Positions 49,578 to 57,804 of a stretch of DNA of 64,000 nt are shown piece by piece; within the stretch, counting starts at the first letter, position 1, and each line of letters opens with the position of its first letter. The notes beneath the pieces are model-generated. The model saw only the letters and a list, made by a program, of their open reading frames with translations. It was not told where the DNA came from and made no database searches. The position numbers and the translations under genes are program-made. This DNA comes from Sandaracinaceae bacterium (GTDB lineage Bacteria > Myxococcota_A > Polyangia > Polyangiales > Houyiibacteriaceae): the NCBI GenBank assembly GCA_016706685.1, contig JADJJE010000004.1, positions 124,001 to 188,000 of the forward strand. Direction: 5' to 3'.

Positions 49578-51008
49578 TCAGCTCGCTGTCCCCGGGCGTG
49601 ACGATCCACGCTCACCCTCCCACTCGAGCAGCTTGCGATACAGCGTCTTGCGGCCCATCCCGAGCACCTCGGCGGCCACGGTGCGGTTCCCGCCGCACGC
49701 GTCCAGCACGTGCAGCACGTAGCGGCGCTCGATGACCTCGAGGGGCAGGAGCGCGTCGATGTCGCGCGACACCACCACGAGGTGCCCGGGGTCGAAGTCG
49801 CGGATGCGCTCGGGCAGGTCGGCCAGCGAGATGTGGTCCGTGCGTGAGAGCGCCACCGCACGCTCGATGCAGTTCTTCAGCTCGCGCACGTTGCCCGGCC
49901 AGGTGTACTCCAGCAGGCGCTGAGCGGCGTCCGGCGAGAGGCTCAGCTCGGGGCGCTTGGCGGCGCGCGCCAACGGCTCGAGGAAGTGCTGCGCCAGCGT
50001 GAGCACGTCGCGCCCGCGTGCGCGCAGCGGTGGCGCGTGGATGTCGAGGACGTTCAGCCGGAAGTAGAGGTCCTCCCGGAAGGTACCCTCTTCCACGCGC
50101 GCGGCGAGATCCCGATGGGTGGCCGCGATGATGCGGACGTCGAAGCGCACGTCGTGCTCGCCGCCCACCGGACGCACGGACCCCTGCTCGAGCGCGCGCA
50201 GCAGCTTGGGCTGGAGGTCGAGCGGCAGCTCGCCCACCTCGTCCAGGAAGAGCGTCCCGCCGTTGGCCTGCACGAAGAGCCCGTCGTGCTTGCCATGCGC
50301 GCTGGTGAACGCCCCGCGCGCGTGCCCGAAGAGCTCGCTCTCGATGAGCGTGGCCGGGATGGCGCTCATGTTCACGGCCACGAAGGGCCCCTTCGCGCGG
50401 ACGCTGTTGGCGTGGATGGACTTGGCGATGAGCTCCTTGCCCGTGCCGCTCTCGCCGAGAATGAGCACCGCGGCGTCCGAGCGAGCCACGCGGTCGAGCG
50501 TGGCGCGCAGCTTGCGCATGGGCTCGCTCTCCCCCACGAGCGTCCCGAACGCGCTTGCCCGCGCCACCGACGCGCGCAGCGCGCTGAGCTCCGACTGGAT
50601 GTCGCGCAGGTTGGCGGCTCGCCGCAGCGCCAGCACCAGCTGCTCCATCTTGAACGGCTTGGTGATGAAGTCGTAGGCCCCGGCGCGCACTGCGCCCACC
50701 GCCGCGTCCAGGCTTCCGAACGCGGTGATCAGCACTACCGGCAGCGTGGCGTCCAACGCGTGCACCCGCTGACACAGCTCGATGCCGTTCACGCCGCCGA
50801 GGTTGAGGTCCGTGACCACGGCATGCACCGACTCGGCCTCCAGCTCGAGCAGGGCCGAGGCCGCGTCCGCCGCGGTGAACACCTCGAACCCCTCTTGCTG
50901 CAGCGTCTCCTCGAGGAGATCGCGCATCGCGGCGTCGTCTTCCACGACCAACACACGCTGGCCTGCGGCAGATGGCTTGCGAGCACTCGGCGACGTTCCG
51001 GTCGGCAT
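49578..51008 (-). CDS. NtrC-type sigma-54 response regulator
   Basis: A 476-residue activator: receiver domain (about 17-130, phosphoacceptor D67, K117 in TKPFK), AAA+ domain (about 155-390; Walker A GESGTGKE 185-192, Walker B GGTLFLDE 250-257) and a Fis-type helix-turn-helix (about 435-465; NRTVAAEVLGMGRKTLYRKL). The sigma-54-contacting loop reads GAFTSA (232-237) rather than GAFTGA. When phosphorylated it should form a ring, bind DNA upstream and remodel sigma-54 RNA polymerase. The nearest sigma-54 promoter is that of dabA, and the nearest kinase is at 40788. It diverges from polA; ATG 51008 begins a short Ser/Pro-rich N-terminus before the receiver. Confidence 0.92.
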   Translation of the reverse strand: MPTGTSPSARKPSAAGQRVLVVEDDAAMRDLLEETLQQEGFEVFTAADAASALLELEAESVHAVVTDLNLGGVNGIELCQRVHALDATLPVVLITAFGSLDAAVGAVRAGAYDFITKPFKMEQLVLALRRAANLRDIQSELSALRASVARASAFGTLVGESEPMRKLRATLDRVARSDAAVLILGESGTGKELIAKSIHANSVRAKGPFVAVNMSAIPATLIESELFGHARGAFTSAHGKHDGLFVQANGGTLFLDEVGELPLDLQPKLLRALEQGSVRPVGGEHDVRFDVRIIAATHRDLAARVEEGTFREDLYFRLNVLDIHAPPLRARGRDVLTLAQHFLEPLARAAKRPELSLSPDAAQRLLEYTWPGNVRELKNCIERAVALSRTDHISLADLPERIRDFDPGHLVVVSRDIDALLPLEVIERRYVLHVLDACGGNRTVAAEVLGMGRKTLYRKLLEWEGERGSSRPGTAS

Positions 51009-51070
51009 GGCTCGTCAGTATACCGCGCCGCTTCCTGCGTGGCGCGCGCGAACGCCCTGCCACTCGGGAG

Positions 51071-51087
51071 GAGGTTGGGTTGACCCC
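51071..51087. promoter_or_regulatory. Related half-sites upstream of regulator and polA
   Basis: The stretch GAGGTTGGGTTGACCCC shares its first ten bases (GAGGTTGGGT) and the TGACCC half-site with the second dabA palindrome (42271-42291), but without the five bases between them. It lies about 63 bases upstream of the activator start codon. It may be an autoregulatory site or chance similarity. Confidence 0.3.
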
Positions 51088-51115
51088 GCGCGGTGCCCGC
51101 GCGATCTTCGCGCGG

Positions 51116-53803
51116 ATGATCGACCAGGCCGCGACGCTTCCTCCCAAGGGGGACCCCAAGACCCTCTACCTGATCGACATCAGCTCCTACGTCTTCCGCG
51201 CGTACCACGCGCTGCCGCCGCTCTCGAACAGCCGTGGCGAGCCCACGCACGCCGTGCAGGGCGTGACGTCCATGTTGCTCAAGCTCATCAACGAACATGA
51301 GCCAGCGTACGTGGTGGTGGCGCACGATGCGCCCGGGCCTTCGTTCCGGAAGGCCATCTTCGCCCCCTACAAGGCCACCCGCCCGCCGGCGCCGCCGGAC
51401 CTCAGCCAGCAGATGGTGCGCGTGAAGGAGGTGGCCGCCGCGTGGGGGCTTCACCCACTCGAGCTCCCCGGGTTCGAGGCGGACGACATCATCGCCAGCA
51501 TCACGCGGCAGGCGCGCGAGGCAGGGCTCAGCGTGGTCATCGTCAGCGCCGACAAGGACCTGCTCCAGCTCGTGACGGAGGGCGTCACCATGTACGACAC
51601 CATGCGCGAGAAGGTCTTCGGGCGCGCCGAGACCATCGAGCGCATGGGGGTACCGCCCGAGCAGGTTCGCGACCTGCTGGCGCTGATGGGCGACTCCTCC
51701 GACAACGTGCCCGGCGTGAAGGGGGTGGGCCAGAAGACCGCCGCGAAGCTGCTCGAGGACCACGGCTCGCTCGACGGGATCTATGCGGCCATCGACGAGA
51801 TCAAGCAGAAGGCGCTGAAGCAGAAGCTCATCGACCACCGGGAGGAGGCCTACCTGTCCCGCGAGGTGGTGAGCCTGCGCTACGACGTGGACGTGCCGCT
51901 GCGCCTGGACGCCGCGCGCTACGACGGGGGCGACGCCCTCGCGCTCCGCAAGCTCTTCACCGAGCTGGAGTTCACCCGCATGTTGGCGCAGATGGACCCC
52001 GTGCCCAGCGTGGAGGGCCACTATCAGCTGGTCACGGAAGAAGCGGACCTCGAGCCTCTGGGCGCCGCGATTCGCGAGGCTGGGCAGCTGTCCATCCACA
52101 GCGTGGTCGCGCGCGACGACGCGCGGCGCGGTGAGCTGCTGGGGGTGGCCCTGACCGCGACCGAGGGTGTGGGTGCCTATGTCCCCGTGGCGCGGCTCGG
52201 GCACGCGGGCGTGGCCCAGCAGGCCCTCGAGGCGTTCCTCGCGCCGCTGCTGGCCAACTCGCTCCTGCCCAAGATCGGCGACGTAAAGCGCGAGCATCTG
52301 GTGTGGGGGACGCGTGGGCTCGTCCTGCGCGGCGAGCGCTTCGATCCCACCATCGCCAGCTACCTGCTGGATCCCGGGCGCCACGCGCACGGGCTCGGTG
52401 ACATCGCGCGGGCGGAGCTCGACGCCGAACTGGTGTCGCTCGAGAGCGTGCTGGGGAAGGGCAAGGGCAAGGTCGCCATCGAGGACCTGACCGGCGCGGA
52501 GCTGGTGGACTACGCGGGGCAGCGTGCGGACTTCCAGCTGCGCCTCGCCAAGCTGCTGGCGCCCCGCATGGACCAGGGGGACTTCCGGCGGCTGATGTTC
52601 GACATCGAGCTGCCGCTGGCGCGCGTGCTGGCGGGCATGGAGCGCGTCGGCATCCAGCTCAACGTGGCGCCGCTCGCGGCCATGACGGAGACGGTCACGC
52701 GCGAGCTCGCCGTCCTCGAGGCGCGTTGCCACGAGCTCGCGGGGGTGCGCTTCAATGTGGGCTCACCCAAGCAGCTCGAGAACGTGCTCTTCGACGTTCT
52801 AGGGCTGCCCGTGGTCAAGAAGACCAAGACCGGGCGCAGCACGGACTCGAGCGTGCTCGAGGAGCTGGCCCCGCTGCACCCGCTGCCCGACGCCATCATG
52901 GAGCACCGCTCGCTCGCGAAGCTGCTGAGCACCTACATCGAGGCCTTGCCGCGCGAGGTCGACCCGCACACCGGCCGCGTGCATACGCACTACAACCAGG
53001 CTGTGGCGGCCACGGGGCGCATCTCGTCCAGCGACCCCAACCTGCAGAACATCCCCATTCGCACGCCCATCGGGCGCAGCATCCGGGAGTGCTTCGTGGC
53101 GGCCGACGGCTGCCTGCTCATGGCCGCGGACTACTCGCAGATCGAGCTGCGCGTGCTGGCCCACCTGAGCCAGGACCCCGAGCTGCTGGAGGCCTACCAA
53201 ACGGGCAGCGACGTGCACGTGCGCACGGCCACGGCGCTCTTCGGCGTGCCGGCCGACCAAGTGACGCGCGACCAGCGCGGCCAGGCCAAGACGGTGAACT
53301 TCGCGGTCATCTACGGGCAGACCCAGTTCGCCCTGGCACGCAACCTCAAGATCGAGCGCGGCGAGGCCAAGCGCTACATCGACGCGTTCTTCGAGCGCTA
53401 CGCCGGCGTGCAGCGCTACATGGAGCGGCTGGTGGAGGAGGCCCATCGCACGGGCTTCGTGACCACCGAGCTGGGCCGCAAGCGCACGCTCAACGACATC
53501 CGCAGCCGCAACCACAACCTGCGCGCCGGAGCCGAGCGCATCGCCCGCAACACCCCCATCCAGGGCACCGCCGCCGACATCATCAAGATCGCCATGGTGC
53601 GCATCGAGAGCGAGCTGCGCCGCGCCCACCTCGCCACCCGCATGCTGCTCAGCGTCCACGACGAGCTGGTGTTCGAAGTCCCGGTGGCAGAGCGTCAGGC
53701 CGCCGAGGCGTTGGTCCGCCGCTGCATGGAGGGCGCCATGACGCTCAGCGTGCCGCTGGTGGTGGACATCGGCGTGGGCGCGAACTGGGTGGTCGCTCAC
53801 TGA
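51116..53803 (+). CDS. polA: DNA polymerase I
   Basis: An 895-residue DNA polymerase I for Okazaki-fragment processing and repair. The 5'-3' exonuclease (about 1-300) has its metal-binding acidic residues (LYLIDISSYVFRAYH, GFEADDIIAS, VSADKDLLQL, GDSSDNVPGVKGVG). The 3'-5' proofreading region (about 310-480) lacks the DxE motif: the position reads LSIHSV and the ExoII-like region KIGDVKREHLVW, so proofreading is probably lost, as in Taq and Bacillus Pol I. The polymerase motifs are intact: A DYSQIELRVLAHLS, B RDQRGQAKTVNFAVIYGQT, C VHDELVFEV. ATG 51116 gives the usual N-terminus. Confidence 0.95.
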   Translation: MIDQAATLPPKGDPKTLYLIDISSYVFRAYHALPPLSNSRGEPTHAVQGVTSMLLKLINEHEPAYVVVAHDAPGPSFRKAIFAPYKATRPPAPPDLSQQMVRVKEVAAAWGLHPLELPGFEADDIIASITRQAREAGLSVVIVSADKDLLQLVTEGVTMYDTMREKVFGRAETIERMGVPPEQVRDLLALMGDSSDNVPGVKGVGQKTAAKLLEDHGSLDGIYAAIDEIKQKALKQKLIDHREEAYLSREVVSLRYDVDVPLRLDAARYDGGDALALRKLFTELEFTRMLAQMDPVPSVEGHYQLVTEEADLEPLGAAIREAGQLSIHSVVARDDARRGELLGVALTATEGVGAYVPVARLGHAGVAQQALEAFLAPLLANSLLPKIGDVKREHLVWGTRGLVLRGERFDPTIASYLLDPGRHAHGLGDIARAELDAELVSLESVLGKGKGKVAIEDLTGAELVDYAGQRADFQLRLAKLLAPRMDQGDFRRLMFDIELPLARVLAGMERVGIQLNVAPLAAMTETVTRELAVLEARCHELAGVRFNVGSPKQLENVLFDVLGLPVVKKTKTGRSTDSSVLEELAPLHPLPDAIMEHRSLAKLLSTYIEALPREVDPHTGRVHTHYNQAVAATGRISSSDPNLQNIPIRTPIGRSIRECFVAADGCLLMAADYSQIELRVLAHLSQDPELLEAYQTGSDVHVRTATALFGVPADQVTRDQRGQAKTVNFAVIYGQTQFALARNLKIERGEAKRYIDAFFERYAGVQRYMERLVEEAHRTGFVTTELGRKRTLNDIRSRNHNLRAGAERIARNTPIQGTAADIIKIAMVRIESELRRAHLATRMLLSVHDELVFEVPVAERQAAEALVRRCMEGAMTLSVPLVVDIGVGANWVVAH

Positions 53804-53818
53804 GGCTGAGGGGCCACT

Positions 53819-54254
53819 GCTTCAGGCTGACGATTCCACACATATCCTGAGGGGGTGGATTCGGCCTGCTGCAAGTTCCAAAGGGCACCCCCGGCTGGAA
53901 GCCGGGGGCAGCAGACCAGGCCTGGGCGACCTGAAAGTCCGCCCTGCGGGACGGACTAAATGGCGGTGAAGTTGGGGGCCGTTCTCCCAAGGGTACTTGG
54001 ACACATTCAGTCCGCCCTTTGGGCGGACTGGGTGGTCGACAATGGGGTGTGGTCTACCGAGGGTGGCCGGACGCTGTGTCTGAGTACCCTTGGTAGGGCA
54101 AACCCTGCTGCCAGCCATCTAGTCCCCGCAGGGGACTTTATGCCCATCCAAGGCTGGTTTGCTGCCCCCGGCTTCCAGCCGGGGGTGCCCATAGAACCTT
54201 GCAGCAAGGCCAATCGGCCTCCTCGCAAGATGTGTAGGATCATCAGGCTTCAGC
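53819..54254. repeat. 436-bp imperfect palindrome with long inverted arms
   Basis: The non-coding gap 53804-54282 between convergent polA and the GT21 gene is almost entirely this element. The left arm (53819 to about 54000) and the reverse complement of the right arm (about 54080 to 54254) match over most of their length; the outer 90 bases are symmetric about 54036. Each arm carries a perfect hairpin CCCCCGGC-N5-GCCGGGGG (53888-53908 and 54165-54185) and an AGTCC...GGACT hairpin. The centre has a perfect 10-bp stem, CAGTCCGCCC-TTT-GGGCGGACTG (54008-54030). No transposase gene is present. It resembles a MITE- or REP-like dispersed element or a structured RNA; it could also terminate both genes. 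Confidence 0.75.
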
Positions 54255-54282
54255 GCTTCAGCCGTTGGAGCCTGGTGCCGAT

Positions 54283-55488
54283 TCAGCGCGGCTGTTCGCC
54301 CGAGAAGATCCGCCGCGCCACCCGCACGGGCAGGGTGCCGTCGTCCTGGCGGAGCTGGCTGCCCTTGCCGAAGCGCAGCTTCTTGCCGCGCCAGGTCACG
54401 CTGCGGGAGAACGCGCTGTAGAACCAGACGAAGCCCATGAGCAGGTCTTTGAAGGGCGCGATGAGCAGGAAGCGCACCGGCATGGCGGTGCCGCGGCAGA
54501 CGCGCACGAGGAAGGCGTCGCCCACGCCCTTGAGCACCACGGCCAAGCCGAACGCGGCCAGGGCACGACGGTCGAAGTCACTGGCCAGCACCGCGGCGGC
54601 CGACAGAAAGACGGGGTTGGCAAAGATGTCCGCCACGAACGAGCCCACGTGGATGACCACGCGCATCTTCAGCCAGCGCGAGTGCCGCGCCAGGAAGGCC
54701 TCGAGCGAGAGCACTTCGTTCACGTTCTCGACCGTGTGCGACGACAGCACCAGACGCTTGCCCGCCGCGCGGTAGGTCTCACCGAGAATGAAGTCCTCGC
54801 ACAGGATGTCGCGCACCAGCTCGAGGCCCCCGAGCGCCTCGAGCTCCGAGCGGCGCAGCAGCATGGACTTGCCGATGACGCAGGTGACGCCGGCGACGTG
54901 CAGCGCCGTGCAGGTGGCCGGGGCGATCATGGCGCCCAGCTGCAGGTTCTCCATGGCGGCGGTGACGGTCTTCTCGCCCACGCCTACCACCATGCTGCTG
55001 AGCAGCGACGCGTCGTGCGAGACCAGCTCGCCCACGATGTCCCGCACGTAGGTGGGGCGCGCACGCACGTTGGCGTCCGACTGCAGCACCAGGTCGTACT
55101 GGGCGGCGTCCATGGCGCCCTTGAGGTTGGCCACCTTGGGGTTGAGGCCGAAGCTCACGTCCGAGCGCACGAAGGTGACCGGGACGTTCGGGTAGTCACG
55201 CGCCACGCGGCGGGCGAGCGCGATGCCCGGGTCGCCGTCTTCACAGCTGGCGAAGACCAGCTCGAAGGGGGCGGGGTAGTCCTGCTCGAAGAAGCTGCGC
55301 AGGTTCTGCTCGAGCGCCTCTTCGGTGCCCTTGATGGGCTTGAGCAGCGAGATGGGGGGGTACGCCGCTTCATCCGCGAGGGTGGGGATGGGCAGCGACG
55401 TGTGCCGCACGGTGGACCACACCCCCAGATAGAAGAAGGCGAGGGCGCCGGCGGCGCAGACCAGCAGGATCGTTGCGAGGATGCCCAT
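54283..55488 (-). CDS. GT21-like ceramide glucosyltransferase
   Basis: A 401-residue membrane glycosyltransferase of the GT21 (ceramide glucosyltransferase/HpnI-like) type. One N-terminal helix (about 3-25) precedes the GT-A domain with D1 (CEDGDP, 82-87), D2 (QSDAN, 136-140), D3 (CEDFILGE, 230-237) and the RxxRW motif (RHSRW, 268-272). Two or three C-terminal helices follow. It probably transfers a sugar to ceramide or another lipid at the inner membrane. Myxobacteria of this group are known to contain sphingolipids, so ceramide is a reasonable acceptor. ATG 55488 begins MGILATILLV. Confidence 0.85.
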   Translation of the reverse strand: MGILATILLVCAAGALAFFYLGVWSTVRHTSLPIPTLADEAAYPPISLLKPIKGTEEALEQNLRSFFEQDYPAPFELVFASCEDGDPGIALARRVARDYPNVPVTFVRSDVSFGLNPKVANLKGAMDAAQYDLVLQSDANVRARPTYVRDIVGELVSHDASLLSSMVVGVGEKTVTAAMENLQLGAMIAPATCTALHVAGVTCVIGKSMLLRRSELEALGGLELVRDILCEDFILGETYRAAGKRLVLSSHTVENVNEVLSLEAFLARHSRWLKMRVVIHVGSFVADIFANPVFLSAAAVLASDFDRRALAAFGLAVVLKGVGDAFLVRVCRGTAMPVRFLLIAPFKDLLMGFVWFYSAFSRSVTWRGKKLRFGKGSQLRQDDGTLPVRVARRIFSGEQPR

Positions 55489-55542
55489 GGGGGATACGCG
55501 CGAACTATGGCACCAACTGGGCACCCGGCCAAGTCAGCGACC

Positions 55543-56220
55543 TCACCCCGGCGTGAGCATCTCGCGCAGGGAGACCCGCTCCATCAGCGCCCAGCCCAGC
55601 TCGCCGCGGATGCCCGCAGGCCCGGCTGTCTGAGCCAGGAAGCGGGTGACCTCCGGTAGCGCCAGCGCGTCGAGGGCCAGCCGAACACTGGGGAAGGCCA
55701 GCACGCTCAGGGATGTGGCCTGGAGCGGGGGCGGGACCGAAGCGGTTAGCGGGTGGGGCGGGAGCGCGTTGAGCGTGGCCTCGAAAGCGCACGATCCGCC
55801 CAGGTGGGAGTGCCCTCCGAGTAGCGCGCAGAGGGCCCGGGAGCGCTCGTGGGCTTGGTCCGTGAGCACCCACGCCGCGCGCACCTCCCGCCAATCGCCG
55901 GGGGCCTGCGTGACGGACCCGAGCGAGATCTGCAGGCCCGACACCCCGCGCCGCTGGAGGGGCCCCATGGCCAGCAGCAAGGGCGAGCAGCGCAGCGCCG
56001 AGAGCGACCCTTGGCTGGGGTAGCGGGCCACCCGGACGTGGTCGAATTCGTCGGGACCGGCGATCGTCCGCAGCCTCCGGAGCGCCATCCCCAGGCGCCC
56101 CCCCACCATCACCCGCTGGCTCAGCAGGGCGGCGAAGTACAGCTGCGACGCCCCCCGGTGGGCCACCGTGGACGCCGACACCACGTAGCGTGCGCCCGAA
56201 GACGTGTCGGCCAGACTCAC
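55543..56220 (-). CDS. Conserved-looking hypothetical protein
   Basis: A 225-residue protein that I do not recognise. It is Ala/Leu/Arg-rich without a signal peptide or clear membrane segment, starts at GTG 56220 and ends just before the GT21 start (about 54 bases). A repetitive LSVLAFPSVRLALDALALP segment lies near the C-terminus. Codon use fits a real gene (GC-rich third positions in this frame). The divergent Ser/Thr kinase starts 50 bases away. It could be a myxobacterial orphan; no function is proposed. Confidence 0.6.
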   Translation of the reverse strand: MSLADTSSGARYVVSASTVAHRGASQLYFAALLSQRVMVGGRLGMALRRLRTIAGPDEFDHVRVARYPSQGSLSALRCSPLLLAMGPLQRRGVSGLQISLGSVTQAPGDWREVRAAWVLTDQAHERSRALCALLGGHSHLGGSCAFEATLNALPPHPLTASVPPPLQATSLSVLAFPSVRLALDALALPEVTRFLAQTAGPAGIRGELGWALMERVSLREMLTPG

Positions 56221-56270
56221 GCAGCGAGTCTTTCATGGGTCCGCAGGCGGTGCTACGGTCTCTGTAGCGA

Positions 56271-57800
56271 ATGCGCATCTGCCCCACATGCGGAACATCC
56301 TTCGGCGGCGGTAGAGAGAGCGTGTGCCCACGTGACGGCACTCCTCTCGAGGACGCGCCCGGCTTTCGGGACGGCATCCCCGTGGACCTGGCCGAGGACC
56401 TCGAAGGCAAGCGCTTGGCCGACCGCTTCGACGTGGGCGAGATCGTCGCCACGGGCGGCATGGGCACGGTCTACCGCGCCACGCAGCTGGGCCTCGGGCG
56501 GGCGGTGGCGCTGAAGGTGCTGCGCCAGCACTCGGCCTGGGACCGCGACACGGTGCAGCGCTTCCACCGCGAAGCCAAGACCATGAGCCTGCTGGTGCAC
56601 CCCAACACGGTGCGCGTCATCGACTTCGGCGAGACGCCCGAGGGGCTGCTGTTCCTGGCCATGGAGTACCTCGAGGGGCGCACGCTCAGCCAGGCCATCC
56701 GTGACCGTGAGCTGGGCGTGCAGGACGCCGTGGACATCACCGCCCAGATCCTGAGCTCGCTGAAAGAAGCCCACGACAAGGGCGTGATCCACCGCGACCT
56801 CAAGCCGGACAACATCTTTCTCACGGAAGACCCGGCCTCCGACGAGCCGCTGGTGAAGGTGCTGGACTTCGGCATCGCCAAGATCGTGGGCGGGGACATC
56901 AGCGTGGACGCGCTCGAGACCCAGGCCGGCACGGTCTTCGGCACCCCCAAGTACATGTCGCCAGAGCAGGCGCAGGGGCACGAGCTCGATGGGCGCAGCG
57001 ACCTCTATGCCGTGGGCGCGCTGCTCTACGCCATGCTCACGGGCTCGCCGCCCTTCGACGACCCCGACGCCGTGGTGGTCATGGCGCAGCACATCCGCAA
57101 GATGCCCGTCTCGCCGCGGCAGCGCGTGCCCAGCGCGCCCATCCCGCCGGCCCTCGACCGCGTGGTCATGAAGGCCCTGGCCAAGTCTCCGGAGGATCGG
57201 TTCCGGGACGCGGGCGCCTTCCTCGAGGCGCTCAATGCCGCGAGCCCCGCCGTGCGCGCGTTCGCCTCGGCCAGTCGGGTCACGCGCGCCATCGACCGCG
57301 CGTGGCGCCAGCCCAAGGTGCGCCGCGCCGGCGTGGGAGCGCTGGCCGGGTCGCTGGCCGTGGTGGCTTTGGCGGCGCTGGTGCTCACGCTCACGTTTCG
57401 TGAGGATGCTCGGGTGACCGCGGCGGCCGTAGCCGCGGAGGCTCCGAACGTGGCAGACGCGGCGCTAGTGGGGGCCTTCGCCGACGTGAGCCAGCCCTCG
57501 CGAGCCGGCGGTACCGTTCAGGTGAACGCCACGCTCGAGACGTCTCCGCCCGGCGCCGAGGTGTGGGCGGACGGCGTGCTGATGGGCACCACGCCCATCG
57601 TGGCTCCGCTTCCGGCGGGCGCGGCGTTGGAGGTGGAGCTGCGCCTCGAAGGGCACACGCCGCAGCGTCACCTGTTCGCGGCCATCGAGGCACCACAGCG
57701 TGTGACGCTCACGCGTGCGCGTCGTCGTCCGGCGGGCCGCGAAGCGGCCTCGCCCAGCGCCATGCGCCCGGGCGCCTCTGCCTACGAGCGCTTCGACTGA
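56271..57800 (+). CDS. Ser/Thr protein kinase with PEGA domain
   Basis: A 509-residue membrane kinase. An N-terminal zinc-ribbon-like pair (CPTC and CPRD, 4-22) precedes the Hanks-type kinase domain (about 48-320). Visible are the Gly-rich loop GEIVATGGMGTVY, Lys in AVALKVLR, HRDLKPDN catalytic loop, DFGIAK and GTPKYMSPEQ. A single membrane helix (about 353-376) leads to a periplasmic PEGA domain (LETSPPGAEVWADGVLMGTTP). PEGA domains are beta-rich sensors or binders common in myxobacterial kinases. It probably phosphorylates cytoplasmic proteins, perhaps including FHA-domain proteins such as the cyclase at 23078 (inference). Confidence 0.92.
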   Translation: MRICPTCGTSFGGGRESVCPRDGTPLEDAPGFRDGIPVDLAEDLEGKRLADRFDVGEIVATGGMGTVYRATQLGLGRAVALKVLRQHSAWDRDTVQRFHREAKTMSLLVHPNTVRVIDFGETPEGLLFLAMEYLEGRTLSQAIRDRELGVQDAVDITAQILSSLKEAHDKGVIHRDLKPDNIFLTEDPASDEPLVKVLDFGIAKIVGGDISVDALETQAGTVFGTPKYMSPEQAQGHELDGRSDLYAVGALLYAMLTGSPPFDDPDAVVVMAQHIRKMPVSPRQRVPSAPIPPALDRVVMKALAKSPEDRFRDAGAFLEALNAASPAVRAFASASRVTRAIDRAWRQPKVRRAGVGALAGSLAVVALAALVLTLTFREDARVTAAAVAAEAPNVADAALVGAFADVSQPSRAGGTVQVNATLETSPPGAEVWADGVLMGTTPIVAPLPAGAALEVELRLEGHTPQRHLFAAIEAPQRVTLTRARRRPAGREAASPSAMRPGASAYERFD

Positions 57801-57804
57801 CACA

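Noticed and set aside
53745..54421. Short open frames carrying AAPGFQPGVP on both strands
   Set aside because: They read through the hairpins of the palindrome at 53819-54254 on either strand, so the shared peptide reflects the inverted repeat and not a real gene.
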